Below, in pieces: positions 20,346-30,027 of a DNA stretch of 64,000 bases. The stretch lies in contig BBDR01000007.1 in NCBI GenBank assembly GCA_001312405.1, positions 62,001 through 126,000 of the forward strand, read 5' to 3'. Under the pieces are notes generated by a model, which saw only the letters and a list, made by a program, of their open reading frames with translations, searched no databases and was not told the DNA's origin. Position 1 is the stretch's first letter; every line of letters starts with the position of its first letter. The position numbers and the translations under genes are program-made. Origin of the DNA: Clostridium sp. NkU-1. GTDB taxonomy: Bacteria > Bacillota_A > Clostridia > Lachnospirales > Lachnospiraceae.

Positions 20346-20385
20346 ACAGGCAGCGAGAATCCGCCGATTTCGCTGCCTGTTTTCT
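20346..20385. terminator. Shared terminator of convergent genes
   Basis: Eleven-base perfect stem (20346-20356 with 20370-20380) with T residues on the plus side. The restored stop of the minus-strand epimerase gene is at 20386-20388, so it can serve both directions. Confidence 0.8.
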
Positions 20386-21269
20386 TTATGAAAGAATCCC
20401 TATGGAAAGGCCATAGCTTTTTATATTCCCTGGACTTAAGGTCTGCACATGGTTCTTATGGATGAATTCATCATCTTCCGTAGCATAGATGGCAGAACCA
20501 TTCCATGGCTCCACACAGATAAAGGGAGCTTTTGCAGGATAAGGGGTCCAGAAGCTACGGTTTCAAAGCCTGGAAAGGAAACTTCCACGCCCCGGCCTGT
20601 TTTTCTGTTTACAATGGAAACTTTTCTGGACTCTAAATCGTCAAAATAAATAGCATCATTTTTAAATAATTCACGGTTCAGGGAAAGGGTATTGGTTCCT
20701 TTCAGCTGATCGATCCTGTTTTCAGGGTTAAATTCCAGATGTTCGGAATCATATACCATGCTGGATATGGTTTCCTCTTTTTCAAACAACAGACCATAAT
20801 CTTCAAATACAGCCCTATCCTCCATGGGGCAGTTAAAGCCAGGATGAGCGCCCAGACAGTAGTATATGGTCCGGTCATCGGTGTTTTCCACCTGGTATTC
20901 CATGAATAAGATTCCGTCTTTGAGCGTATAGGCCAGACTTAAACGGAAGGAATAGGGATAAATCTCTTTTGTTTCTTTGGAATCCCGGATTTCAAAGGTC
21001 ACGGATGTGTTTGTCTGCTCAGAGGCGGTAAAATCCATTTCCCGGCAAAAGCCATGCTTGGGGATTTCCCATGTCTGCCCTTCCAGCCGGGTACGGCCGT
21101 TTCTGCAATTTCCTACAATGGGGAAAAGAAGAGGAGAGCATTTGCCCCAGAACTGGGGATCTCTCTGCCATATGTATTCCGTGCCGGCAGAATCTTTGAA
21201 TGAGATGAGCTGGGCACCGATGGAATCGATGACAGCTGTTGCTTTGGAATCGTGAAGTGTAACCAGCAT
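20386..21269 (-). CDS. Aldose 1-epimerase family protein
   Basis: A galactose-mutarotase-fold protein of about 294 residues. Recognised by the N-terminal IDSIGAQLISFKD, FPIVGNC, KHGFCREM with the catalytic-type His, and CLGAHPGFNCP. Members equilibrate alpha and beta anomers of hexoses or hexose-6-phosphates. The frame breaks near 20550, where one T is missing in VAFWTPYPAKAPFICVEPW; after correction the last 55 residues run to the stop at 20386. The C-terminal CVEPW segment is typical of the family. It stands alone, with no sugar operon around it. Confidence 0.82.
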
Positions 21270-21681
21270 TTTAAAATTACCTCGTTTCTTTGTTCAGTTG
21301 TTTTACCTTTTGAATGGCCGTTTTCAGCCTGATCTTATGATAAGTATACTAAATAAGAAAAGAAAATTCTATGGGTTTTGCAAAAATTAACAATTCCAGC
21401 GATTGCCGGCTTTTTCCTTAGTTTCATTAATTTGTAAGAACTGGTAAGGGATTTGTCAGAACATGTCCGAAAACTTTAGGGAAATATAAGGAATTATTCC
21501 TGTTTTTAGTGGAACTCTATGATACAATTTAATCACAATCATAACATATCATATAACAAAGCCCCTTCCAGGGATATTTGAATGCCAAAAGGCCGTGGGA
21601 GGATAATAGGAAATACTATGCGGGTATACCTGTATGCCCAAAAAGCATGGGCAAAAAAAGAGGAAAGGAGGCAGTGGTTCT
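21270..21681. other. Intergenic region between divergent epimerase and transglycosylase genes
   Basis: About 410 A/T-rich bases with the promoters of both flanking genes. AGTATA at 21343-21348 is a -10-like box for the minus gene and TACAAT at 21523-21528 one for the plus gene; neither has a good -35. No coding or structured element was convincing. Confidence 0.4.
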
Positions 21682-22398
21682 ATGAAAGTTGGAACATTTA
21701 TAAGAAGAACTTTATTTTTATTGATGACGGTATGTCTATTGGCCGGATTCACTGTGACATATAAGGGGTATGAGATGTACCGGGAAGCACTTTTAGAAAC
21801 CGGGCTTAAGGACCGGGTGGAGGCTATCCGGGATAAGGAAGGATACACGGAATACGAAAACCTGCCCCAGATTTATGTGAATGCCGTTTTATCCGTTGAG
21901 GATCACCGTTTTTACCAACATAACGGAATCGACCTGATCGCCATTGCCCGGGCCGCTGCAAATGATATCAGAGCAGGGCGGTTTGTGGAAGGCGGCAGCA
22001 CCATAACCCAGCAGCTTGCTAAGAACTTATATTTTGACCAGGACAAAGAGATTGCCAGAAAAGCAGCTGAAGTGTTCATGGCCTTTGACATCGAGAAGAA
22101 TTATACCAAGGATGAAATATTTGAATTGTATGTAAACTGCATTTATTTTGGGGACGGATATTACAGCGTGGGGGATGCCAGCGAGGGCTATTTTAAAAAG
22201 GAGCCTGTGGAAATGACTGAATATGAGAGCACTCTTTTAGCCGGTGTTCCTAATGCCCCTTCCAGATACGCTCCGTCCAAGAATCCAGCCCTGGCGGAGA
22301 AAAGGCAGATGAAGGTCCTCCAAAGAATGGAGGAGTGCGGCTATTTTTCAGCGGAAGAGGCGGAGACCGTTGCAGAGCAGATGGTGGCCATTCGTTGA
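21682..22398 (+). CDS. Monofunctional peptidoglycan glycosyltransferase (GT51)
   Basis: A 238-residue membrane-anchored transglycosylase that polymerises lipid II into glycan strands. One membrane segment (about residues 8-25) is followed by a GT51 domain with all key motifs: SVEDHRFYQHNGID with the catalytic Glu, GGSTITQQLAKNLY, and KNYTKDEIFELYVN. No penicillin-binding transpeptidase domain follows, so this is the monofunctional type. ATG 21682 is chosen because AAAGGAGG at 21663-21670 precedes it; an upstream ATG at 21634 would add a basic 16-residue tail that includes the ribosome site. Confidence 0.88.
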   Translation: MKVGTFIRRTLFLLMTVCLLAGFTVTYKGYEMYREALLETGLKDRVEAIRDKEGYTEYENLPQIYVNAVLSVEDHRFYQHNGIDLIAIARAAANDIRAGRFVEGGSTITQQLAKNLYFDQDKEIARKAAEVFMAFDIEKNYTKDEIFELYVNCIYFGDGYYSVGDASEGYFKKEPVEMTEYESTLLAGVPNAPSRYAPSKNPALAEKRQMKVLQRMEECGYFSAEEAETVAEQMVAIR

Positions 22399-22405
22399 TT
22401 TTTGC

Positions 22406-22434
22406 TTGATGAATGAAAGGATAGAGGATATAAT
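22406..22434 (+). promoter_or_regulatory. Likely promoter of the exonuclease gene
   Basis: TTGATG at 22406-22411 and TATAAT at 22429-22434 with 17-base spacing, 49 bases before the start. Confidence 0.6.
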
Positions 22435-22482
22435 GGAGGTGTTACATATATCCTTTTTACGTACAAAAGAATGGAGGTATCT

Positions 22483-23151
22483 ATGTCCATCAGACAGTTT
22501 ACAGGCACACGTTTAAACCAATATGCAAACAATTACGTGGTATTTGATTTAGAAACAACAGGCATCAGCGCCGAAGAAGATTCTATTATTGAGATTTCCG
22601 CCATCAAGGTGAGGGAGCATAAACCTGTTGCCGAGTTTAATACACTGGTTAATCCTGGGACCCATATTCCGGCTGGAGCCACTAATGTAAATGGAATTAC
22701 AGATGACATGGTAAGGGAAGCGCCTGGACTAAAGGAGGTTCTGCCGGATTTTCTCTCTTTTATTGAAGGGGAGATTCTGGTAGGGCATAACATTCAGTCC
22801 TTTGACCTGCTTTTCCTTTACAGGGCAGCAGAGGAGCTTCTGGGAAGAGAGGTGGCCAATGATTACGTTGACACTCTTTTTATGGCAAAAGCCTGTTTAC
22901 CCCAGCTAAGCCGCTACCGCTTAACGGATATTTCAGCATATTTTCATATTGATACAGAGGGAGCCCACCGGGCACTTGCTGATTGTATCATGAATCAGAG
23001 GTGCTACGAGCATATGGGAAAGCTGGATCATAAAGTGGAGGCTGAGATCTGCCCCCAATGCGGCGGAGTGCTTAAGCGCCGCAGCGGAAAATTCGGGGAA
23101 TTTTATGGCTGTTCTAATTTTCCCCAGTGTCGTTTTACAAGGAATGTTTAA
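22483..23151 (+). CDS. DnaQ-like 3'-5' exonuclease with C-terminal zinc finger
   Basis: A 222-residue protein with an N-terminal DEDDh exonuclease domain: FDLETTG (Exo I) at about residue 21, GHNIQSFDLLFL (Exo II) and HRALADC (Exo III). The C-terminus carries a topoisomerase-type C4 zinc finger, CPQCGG then CSNFPQC. This combination is seen in stand-alone epsilon-like exonucleases of clostridia, probably acting in DNA repair or end trimming. GGAGGT at 22473-22478 fixes the ATG. The zinc finger suggests binding to single-stranded or damaged DNA, as inferred from topoisomerase I. Confidence 0.85.
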   Translation: MSIRQFTGTRLNQYANNYVVFDLETTGISAEEDSIIEISAIKVREHKPVAEFNTLVNPGTHIPAGATNVNGITDDMVREAPGLKEVLPDFLSFIEGEILVGHNIQSFDLLFLYRAAEELLGREVANDYVDTLFMAKACLPQLSRYRLTDISAYFHIDTEGAHRALADCIMNQRCYEHMGKLDHKVEAEICPQCGGVLKRRSGKFGEFYGCSNFPQCRFTRNV

Positions 23152-23258
23152 GAAGGGGGCTATGAGTGTTAGCTCTGCAGGCAATGAGCAGGGCTCAGGA
23201 ATGCAGGAATCAGCAGGATGCATAGACTGGTTACATAATGGAAGAAAGGGGAAACAGT

Positions 23259-23480
23259 ATGGAGGATAAAAATTTATATAATAAGATCATGCTGATCGCA
23301 TTTTGTCTGATTGTGATTTTGCTTTGTGCAGGTATGTACAGCTGGTTTCATGGCGGGAGCACCGCGCCGGAGATGGGAGTGCCTCAGGAAAAGGTTCAGG
23401 TCCTTCAAGGGGAAGCCCGGGAGTTCAAAGGGCTTTGGGAGACTGTCGTTTTTGAGGAAAATGGTATATGGAATTTTTGA
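23259..23480 (+). CDS. Small single-pass membrane protein, unknown
   Basis: A 73-residue product with a short charged N-terminus, one strongly hydrophobic segment (about residues 9-28) and an outward or soluble tail of about 45 residues. AAAGGGG before ATG 23259 supports translation. Its end overlaps the start of the acetyltransferase gene by 13 bases, so the two are probably coupled. I do not recognise a family, and a frame break that removes more C-terminal sequence cannot be excluded given the state of neighbouring genes. Confidence 0.55.
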   Translation: MEDKNLYNKIMLIAFCLIVILLCAGMYSWFHGGSTAPEMGVPQEKVQVLQGEAREFKGLWETVVFEENGIWNF

Positions 23481-24004
23481 TTGAAAGGGCAGTCCCTGAG
23501 GATTATCAGACCATGGCTGAGGTGATCCAGTCGGTTTGGCAGCAAATCCAGGAAAAGGAATGGTTTGTTGCCGATGATCCGGAATACATATTCCATATGC
23601 TTAAGGAGGGAAACGGGATCGGTTATAAGGCATTTGAAAAGGATTCCGGGGCCCTGGCAGGTGTATTTATTGCTGCGCTGCCGGGAAAGGGAGATGAAAA
23701 CCTTGGCCGTGACATCGGCCTTCCCAAAGAGGAGCTGGGAAAAGTCGCCCATATGGAGACGGTTGCCATTCTCTCCGGATACCGGGGAAACGGTCTTCAG
23801 TACTCCATGATGAAAACCGCGGAGGAAGAACTTTGGAAACAGGGTTACCGGTATTTGATGTGCACGGTTCATCCGGAGAACAGATACAGCAAAAATAATA
23901 TAATAAAACAGGGTTATAAGGTCGTCCTGACCAAAGAAAAGTACGGCGGATATTTAAGAGATATCTTATTGAAGAAACTTTCATTAAATACCGGGACTTT
24001 GTAA
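23468..24004 (+). CDS. GNAT-family N-acetyltransferase
   Basis: A 178-residue acetyltransferase with the fold's hallmarks: N-terminal IERAVPEDYQTMAEVI, strand segment HMETVAILSGYRGNGLQ carrying the acetyl-CoA pyrophosphate loop (GYRGNGLQ, an RxxGxG/A variant), and a C-terminal HPENRYSKNNIIKQGYKV. It should move an acetyl group from acetyl-CoA to an unknown amine. GAGGAAA at about 23453-23459 is the likely ribosome site. The gene overlaps the small membrane protein gene before it and is followed at once by the promoter of the nickel locus. Confidence 0.8.
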   Translation: MEFLIERAVPEDYQTMAEVIQSVWQQIQEKEWFVADDPEYIFHMLKEGNGIGYKAFEKDSGALAGVFIAALPGKGDENLGRDIGLPKEELGKVAHMETVAILSGYRGNGLQYSMMKTAEEELWKQGYRYLMCTVHPENRYSKNNIIKQGYKVVLTKEKYGGYLRDILLKKLSLNTGTL

Positions 24005-24023
24005 ACATTTGAATAAAAAGCCG

Positions 24024-24052
24024 TTGACGTATGGGTGATTTTTACGTATACT
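24024..24052 (+). promoter_or_regulatory. Promoter of the nik-lar operon
   Basis: TTGACG at 24024-24029 and TATACT at 24047-24052, spaced 17 bases, placing the transcript start near 24059 and leaving a leader of about 170 nt before the first gene. Confidence 0.7.
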
Positions 24053-24058
24053 TTTTCT

Positions 24059-24230
24059 TAAGGGCTGGCAGAAGTCACCACTGATAGGAAAGCTAAAAAT
24101 CTGATCGTAAATAAAAACAGATACCAGGAAGGTATGGGTATTCCCAAGGAATACGTATGACTGTTTCTGGTATCTGTTTTTCTTGCAGTAATACCGGATA
24201 CGGAAAAATTTCTTATGGAGGAGGAGAACA
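24059..24230 (+). promoter_or_regulatory. Structured leader with terminator ahead of the nickel operon
   Basis: The leader contains a 15-bp perfect terminator stem, 24113-24127 with 24167-24181, ending in five T residues plus CTT. Inside its loop is a perfect seven-base hairpin (GTATTCC-caa-GGAATAC). The 5' arm can form an alternative hairpin, ATACC with GGTAT (24122-24126 with 24132-24136), which would open the terminator. The upstream part, about 24059-24112, could be an aptamer. Because promoter, alternative fold and terminator all precede the first gene, transcription attenuation is likely. It might simply end the acetyltransferase transcript instead. GGAGGAG precedes the nikA start. Confidence 0.5.
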
Positions 24231-25878
24231 ATGATAAAGCATAGGTATGGGCTTGCTGCTGCTTTGGTACTGTCTGCCATGGTTATGAGCGGCTGCGGAA
24301 AGGCCGCCGGGACTCAGGAGGGGAAACAGGCCCAGGCAGTGACAAAATCAGCGGAAGCAGATAATGCAGGGAAAAAGGACGGGGTCGTTGTGGTGATGAA
24401 CGTCAGTTCAGAGCCTGAGGCAGGATTTGATCCGGCTTATGGCTGGGGAGCAGGGGAACATGTTCATGAGCCATTGATTCAAAGCACCCTTACTGTCACT
24501 GATAAAGATTTAAAAATCGGTTATGATCTGGCAACGGACTTAACGGTCAGCAGCGACGGACTGACCTGGACCGTAAAGATCCGGGATGATGTTTTCTTTA
24601 CAGATGGGGAGAAACTGACCGGACAAGATGTGGCATTTACTTATAATACATTGAGAGATACCAGTTCGGTGAATGATTTTACCATGCTGGACAGGGCTGA
24701 GGCAATCGATAACACGACCGTGGTATTCCATATGAAGCATCCCTATTCCATCTGGCCTTATACCATGGCTGTGACTGGAATTGTGCCGGAACATGCATAT
24801 GGGCCTGATTATGGGGAACACCCCATCGGATCCGGCAGGTACATATTAAAACAATGGGACAGAGGGCAGCAGGTGATCCTGGAAGCTAATCCGGACTATT
24901 ATGGAGAAGCGCCAAAGATGAAAAAGGTCACGGTCCTCTTCATGGAAGAGGACGGGGCTTTGGCAGCGGTCCAGTCCGGTCAGGCGGATATTGGGTATAC
25001 GGCTGCCTCCTATACGGACCTTACGGTGCCAGGCTATGGGCTTTTGGACTGCAAGACCGTGGATAACCGGGGCTTTAACCTTCCGGCCATTCCTTCTGGA
25101 AGCATATCCGAAGAGGGAGTTCCTCTTGGAAATGATTTTACCAGTGATGTAAGGGTCAGAAGGGCGATCAACATCGGAATCGACCGGGAGGAAATGATAA
25201 ATAACGTGCTGAACGGCTACGGCAGTCCAGCTTACAGCGTTTGTGATAAAATGCCATGGTATGAGCCTTCTGCAAAGACGGAGTATGACCCGGAAGGGGC
25301 CGGGGCATTGCTTGATGAGGCAGGCTGGATAATGGGCAGCGACGGAATCCGGGTGAAAGATGGTAAACGGGCGGAGCTTCATTTTCTCTATACGGCAGGA
25401 GATTCCGTAAGGCAGGCTCTTGCGGCGGACACCATCAATCAGTTGAAAAAGCTGGGAATTGACGGGCAGATGGAAGGTGCAGGATGGGATACCGCCTATG
25501 ACAAAGCCCAGTCACAGCCTTTGATCTGGGGCTGGGGCGCCCATACTCCCATGGAGCTATATAATATTTACCATACCATGGAGGAAACAGGGCTGGCTTC
25601 CTATTCTCCTTATGCCAGTCAAAAGGTGAACCAGTACATGGATGAAGCTCTTGCGGAAAGTGATCTGGAAAAATCTTATGAGCTTTGGAAAAAAAGCACA
25701 GTGGGATGGGGAAACAGGCATTACCCAGAGCGGAGATATTCCCTGGATATGGCTTGTGAATATCGATCATTTATATTGGGTAAGGGATGGATTAAAGGTT
25801 GCGGATCAGAAGCTTCATCCCCATGGGCACGGCTGGACTATTGTTAATAACGTGGATCAGTGGAGCTGGGAACCATGA
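24231..25878 (+). CDS. nikA: Nickel/peptide ABC transporter substrate-binding lipoprotein
   Basis: A family 5 extracellular solute-binding protein of about 548 residues with a lipoprotein signal (hydrophobic residues 7-20, lipobox MSGC). Family segments seen are DPAYGWGAGEHVHEPLIQS, WTVKIRDDVFFTDGE and VRRAINIGIDREEMI. The frame breaks at the A7 run 25689-25695; the last 60 residues continue in another frame to TGA 25876-25878. Sequence alone cannot separate nickel from peptide carriers of this family, but the operon ends with three genes of nickel-pincer cofactor synthesis, so nickel is the best inference. The stop overlaps the next start. Confidence 0.85.
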
Positions 25879-26886
25879 AATGCAGCCTGCTTGGAAGGAA
25901 AAACCTTTGGTTTTTACTGAAACAGCTTGGCCGGATGGCAATCCTTCTTTTTCTGGTAAGCGCAGCGGCTTTTTTTCTGGTAACGGTTTCTCCCATTGAT
26001 CCTTTAAAGGTCAATGTGGGCCAGGCAGCTCTTGGCTCCATGAGCCAGGAGCAGATCGCAAAGCTTTCGGAATACTGGGGAACTGACTTACCGCCGATAG
26101 AACGTTTCCTTTCCTGGGCCGGCGATTTTTTTAAAAGGGGATATGGGAACCTCTCTGTTATACCGCCAGCCCGTATCCCATGTGATTGGTGTGAAGCTGT
26201 CAAACTCTCTTTGGCTGATGGCAGTTTCCTGGCTGGTTTCCGGGGCAGCTGGTTTTGCCCTGGGAACACTGGCAGGCGCAAACAGGGGGAAAACAGTGGA
26301 TAAGGTGATCTCTGCTTATGCGCTCATGACTGCAAGCACTCCTGCTTTTTGGCTGGGCCTGGTGCTTTTGATGGTGTTTGCTGTCTGGCTTAAGCTGCTT
26401 CCCATTGGGTTAAGTGTTCCCATAGGCATGGAAGCGGCAGAGGTTACGTTAAGGAATCGGGTGGTGCATGGGATTTTGCCCTGCCTGACCCTTTCCATTT
26501 CAGGAATGTCCAGCATCCTTCTTCATACAAGAGGGAAAATGATTCAGGTTATGGAAAGTGATTATGTTCTTTTTGCAAGGGCAAGAGGAGAGTCCAAAAG
26601 CCAGATCGTATTCCGGCACGGAATCCGAAACGTTCTTCTGCCTGCCCTGACCCTTCAGTTTGCTTCGGTCAGCGAAATCTTTGGAGGTTCGATCCTGGTG
26701 GAACAGGTATTTTCCTATCCGGGACTGGGCCAGGCGGCTGTAACAGCCGGACTTGGCGGTGATGTACCCCTGCTTCTGGGAATCACAGTCATTAGTGCTG
26801 CCATTGTATTTACAGGGAATTTTACGGCAAACCTGCTTTACGGCGCGGTGGACCCAAGAATGAGGAAAGGGAGGGAAGGCGTATGA
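25875..26886 (+). CDS. nikB: Nickel ABC transporter permease 1
   Basis: Inner membrane permease of about 336 residues (DppB/NikB type). The N-terminal membrane segment is followed by the periplasmic stretch ending in GDMGTSLLYRQPVS, five further membrane segments and the cytoplasmic EAA-type loop FARARGESKSQIVFRHGIRN that contacts the ATPases. The frame shifts near 26134-26142 (an AAAAGGGG stretch, where FFKGDMG or FFKKGDMG should be read). Starts at ATG 25875 overlapping the nikA stop and ends overlapping the nikC start, so translation is probably coupled through the transporter genes. Confidence 0.85.
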
Positions 26887-27707
26887 ACCAATGGAATAGC
26901 CGGAAGTCCATGATCTGCCTCCTGGCGCTTTTTACTGTTCTTTTGGCGGCTGTGGCCATTGCCGGGCAGTTTTACAGGACAGAGGCCCTGGTCACTGATT
27001 TTTCCAGAAAGAATCTGCCGCCCTGCTTTTCCCATCCCTTTGGCACGGACTGGATGGGCCGGGATATGTTTGCGCGGACCATGGCTGGTCTTTCCATGAG
27101 CATCCGCATTGGTCTTCTCACAGCAGTGGTCAGCACAGTGATCGCCTTTTTTCTGGGGCTTTTTGCAGCGTCCATGGGAAAGGCGGCAGATGGGCTTGTA
27201 ATCGGGCTCATTGATCTTGTGATGGGGATTCCCCATATTCTTCTGCTGGTTTTGATCTCCTTTGCCATGGGAAAAGGCTTTAAGGGCGTTGTGGTGGGAA
27301 TCTCCCTGACCCACTGGACCTCCCTTGCAAGGCTTATCAGGGGAGAAGTTCTTCAGCTTAAGGAGAGCCAATACATAAAGATTGCCCGTAAGCTTGGCCA
27401 CGGTGGATTTGAAACAGCCCTTAAGCATATGACGCCTCATTTGATCCCACAGCTTTTGGTGGGGCTTGTGCTGTTATTTCCCCACGCCATCCTTCATGAG
27501 GCCAGCATCACGTTTCTTGGCTTTGGGCTATCCCCGGAGCAGCCAGCCATCGGCGTGATCCTGTCAGAAAGCATGAAATACCTGGCAATGGGAAAATGGT
27601 GGCTGGCCCTGTTTCCGGGGATGTTTCTGGTTGCTGTTGTCCTGCTGTTTCATTTAACAGGAGAAATGGTGAGCAGACTTATAGACCCGGGCTTTGTGCA
27701 TCAATAG
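26883..27707 (+). CDS. nikC: Nickel ABC transporter permease 2
   Basis: The second permease, 274 residues and intact, of the DppC/NikC type. It has an N-terminal membrane segment, the short external part HPFGTDWMGRDMFARTMAG characteristic of the family, five further membrane helices and the EAA loop IARKLGHGGFETALKHM. It pairs with the preceding permease to form the channel. ATG 26883 overlaps the nikB stop. The ATPase gene follows after 11 bases. Confidence 0.88.
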   Translation: MNQWNSRKSMICLLALFTVLLAAVAIAGQFYRTEALVTDFSRKNLPPCFSHPFGTDWMGRDMFARTMAGLSMSIRIGLLTAVVSTVIAFFLGLFAASMGKAADGLVIGLIDLVMGIPHILLLVLISFAMGKGFKGVVVGISLTHWTSLARLIRGEVLQLKESQYIKIARKLGHGGFETALKHMTPHLIPQLLVGLVLLFPHAILHEASITFLGFGLSPEQPAIGVILSESMKYLAMGKWWLALFPGMFLVAVVLLFHLTGEMVSRLIDPGFVHQ

Positions 27708-27718
27708 GAGGGAATGGA

Positions 27719-28651
27719 TTGGAAGTGAAGAAAACGGTTTTATCGGTAAAAAACCTGTCAGTTTCATTTACCCAATATGAACGGTGGATCCAAAGGACAA
27801 CTCTTTTGGCTGTCAAGGATGTGAGCCTGACTGTAAAAGAAGGGGAGCTGGTGGCTGTAGTGGGTTCCAGCGGCTCGGGAAAGAGCCTGCTGCTCATGGA
27901 GTGCTGGGAATCCTGCCTTATAATGCTTCCTGGTCAGGGGAGATATCTTATTATGGGGAAAAGCTTACGGAAAAACGGATGGAAGGGCTTCGGGGAAAGG
28001 AGATCGTTCTGGTTCCCCAAAGCGTTTCCTATCTGGATCCTTTAATGAAAGCAGGAACTCAGATCAGAAAAGGAAAACGGGATCAGGGCAGCAGGAACGA
28101 AAGCCTTAAGACCCTTAGGAGATATGGACTTGATGAGACTGTGGAAAAGCTCTATCCCTTTGAGCTGTCAGGGGGAATGACCAGAAGAATCTTAATTTCC
28201 ACTGCGGTCATGGAAAGGCCTAAGCTGGTCATAGCAGATGAGCCTACCCCAGGTCTTCATCTGGAGGCGGCAAAAAGGGTTTTGTCCCATTTCCGGGAAA
28301 TGGCTGATGAGGGAGCAGGTGTGCTTCTCATCACTCATGATCTGGAGCTGGCGCTTAAGGTTGCGGACCGGATTGTGGTATTCTATGCAGGAACCAGCGT
28401 TGAGGAGCTTCTGCCGCTGATTTTAAGGAGGAAAGATTTCTTCGCCATCCATATTCAAAGGCTCTTTACAGGGCTATGCCTGAGCATGGATTTTGGGCGG
28501 TGCCGGGAACCCAGCCTTATTTAAAGGACCGCCCCTCAGGCTGCCCCTATGCCCCAGGTGTGAGCTTCGGGAGGCAAGGTGTTTAAGGGAAGTGGAGTAC
28601 GTTGGCCTGGAGGGCGGAATGGTCCGGTGCATAAAGGCAGAGGAGGAATAA
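27719..28651 (+). CDS. nikD: Nickel ABC transporter ATPase 1 (three frame breaks)
   Basis: ABC ATPase of about 311 residues, DppD/NikD type. Walker A is GSSGSGKS, the signature LSGGMTRR, Walker B LVIADEPTPGL and the switch His is in LITHD. The C-terminal region with CPYAPGCELREARC is the oligopeptide/nickel-type cysteine-rich tail. AGGAGGG at 27707-27713 points to a TTG start at 27719 or GTG at 27725; no ATG fits. Breaks are at lost bases near 27893 (G), 28406 (A) and 28559 (T). The corrected stop is TAA 28649-28651, one base before the next start. Confidence 0.82.
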
Positions 28652-28652
28652 G

Positions 28653-29264
28653 GTGAGACTGGAAGCGAAAAACATATCATTCCGGTATGATAATGGGAAT
28701 AAGCAGATATTAAATAATCTGTCTATGTACATGGACAGCGGCGAGCGGCTGGGGCTGGTTGCGCCCAGTGGCTTTGGGAAGACCACCTGCTGTAAAATTC
28801 TTGCCGGATATGAAAAGCCGGACAAGGGAAAGGTGCTTCTTGATGGGAAGCCCCTTTCTTCCTACAAAGGATATTGTCCGGTCCAGATGATCTGGCAGCA
28901 CCCGGAAAGCTCCGTAAACCCAAGGCTTAAGCTTAAGGAGGTTTTAAAGGAGGGGGACGGGGTGGAAGACCAGGTGATAAAAGGGCTGGGCATTGAACCG
29001 GAATGGTTAAACCGGTACCCTTCCGAGGTCTCGGGAGGTGAGCTTCAGCGCTTCTGCATAGCCCGGGCACTGGGCGGGAAAACCAGGTTTCTCCTTGCGG
29101 ATGAGATCAGCACCATGCTGGATTTGATCACCCAGAGCCAGATCTGGAATTTTCTCATATCAGAAGTGGAGAGACGGGGAATCGGCCTTTTGGTAGTCAG
29201 CCATTCCCAGGGCCTTTTAGACCGTGTATGTACAAGAAGACTTGATTTGAATGGAACACCGTAA
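28653..29264 (+). CDS. nikE: Nickel ABC transporter ATPase 2
   Basis: The second ATPase, only 203 residues but uninterrupted. Walker A reads APSGFGKT, the signature VSGGELQR, Walker B RFLLADE and the switch His is in VVSHS. It begins with GTG at 28653; the preceding GAGGAGG is at 28640-28646. It is shorter than many family members and lacks the C-terminal oligopeptide-type extension, so the two ATPases are unequal. The larB gene follows after 18 bases. Confidence 0.82.
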   Translation: MRLEAKNISFRYDNGNKQILNNLSMYMDSGERLGLVAPSGFGKTTCCKILAGYEKPDKGKVLLDGKPLSSYKGYCPVQMIWQHPESSVNPRLKLKEVLKEGDGVEDQVIKGLGIEPEWLNRYPSEVSGGELQRFCIARALGGKTRFLLADEISTMLDLITQSQIWNFLISEVERRGIGLLVVSHSQGLLDRVCTRRLDLNGTP

Positions 29265-29282
29265 GAGGAGGAAGTCGGGATA

Positions 29283-30026
29283 ATGGATATTAGAGATATG
29301 CTTAACCAGGTAAAATCAGGTGAAATGGAAATCAGGGAAGCAGAACAGCTGTTAAAGGATCTTCCTTATGAGGACCTGGGCTATGCAAAGCTGGATCACC
29401 ACAGGGCGCTTCGTTCCGGCTTTGGGGAGACAGTTTTTTGTCAGGGAAAGCCGGATCAATACCTGGTGGAGATTTACAGGAAATTTTATGAAAGAGACGG
29501 TGAGGTGCTGGGAACCAGGGCCTGCAAAGAGCAATTTGAACTGGTAAAATCCGTTGTGCCGGAGGTTTTGTTTGATCCCATATCCAGGATCTTAAAGGTG
29601 GAGCGGCCGGGTAAAGAGAGAAAGGGGTGCGTGGCAGTCTGTACAGGCGGTACGGCAGACATCCCCGTAGCGGAGGAAGCGGCACAGACTGCGGAATATT
29701 TCGGCTGCCATGTGGACCGGATATTTGATGTGGGGGTAGCCGGGATCCACCGTCTTCTGTCCCAGAGAGACAGGATCAGGAATGCCAGCTGTATTATTGC
29801 GGTGGCAGGGATGGAAGGAGCTTTGGGAACGGTGATCGCCGGACTGGCAGACTGTCCGGTCATTGCGGTTCCTACCTCGGTAGGCTACGGAGCCAGCTTT
29901 CATGGGCTGTCCGCTCTTCTTACCATGCTGAATTCCTGCGCAAATGGAATTTCCGTTGTAAATATTGATAATGGATACGGGGCCGGGTATATTGCAACAC
30001 AAATCAATCGACTGGCGGTGAGATAA
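29283..30026 (+). CDS. larB: Nickel-pincer cofactor biosynthesis protein LarB
   Basis: LarB carboxylates nicotinic acid adenine dinucleotide and releases AMP, giving pyridinium-3,5-biscarboxylic acid mononucleotide, the first step to the nickel-pincer nucleotide. The intact 247-residue protein has a helical N-terminus and a PurE-like C-terminal domain: CTGGTADIPVAEEAA, DVGVAGIHR, VAGMEGALG and PTSVGYGASFHG. It directly follows the transporter genes and precedes larC by one base, so import and cofactor synthesis appear to share one transcript. Confidence 0.93.
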   Translation: MDIRDMLNQVKSGEMEIREAEQLLKDLPYEDLGYAKLDHHRALRSGFGETVFCQGKPDQYLVEIYRKFYERDGEVLGTRACKEQFELVKSVVPEVLFDPISRILKVERPGKERKGCVAVCTGGTADIPVAEEAAQTAEYFGCHVDRIFDVGVAGIHRLLSQRDRIRNASCIIAVAGMEGALGTVIAGLADCPVIAVPTSVGYGASFHGLSALLTMLNSCANGISVVNIDNGYGAGYIATQINRLAVR

Positions 30027-30027
30027 A

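Noticed and set aside
21534..21660. Upstream ATGs (21582, 21634) for the transglycosylase
   Set aside because: They lack ribosome sites, and the true site AAAGGAGG lies between 21634 and the chosen ATG at 21682.
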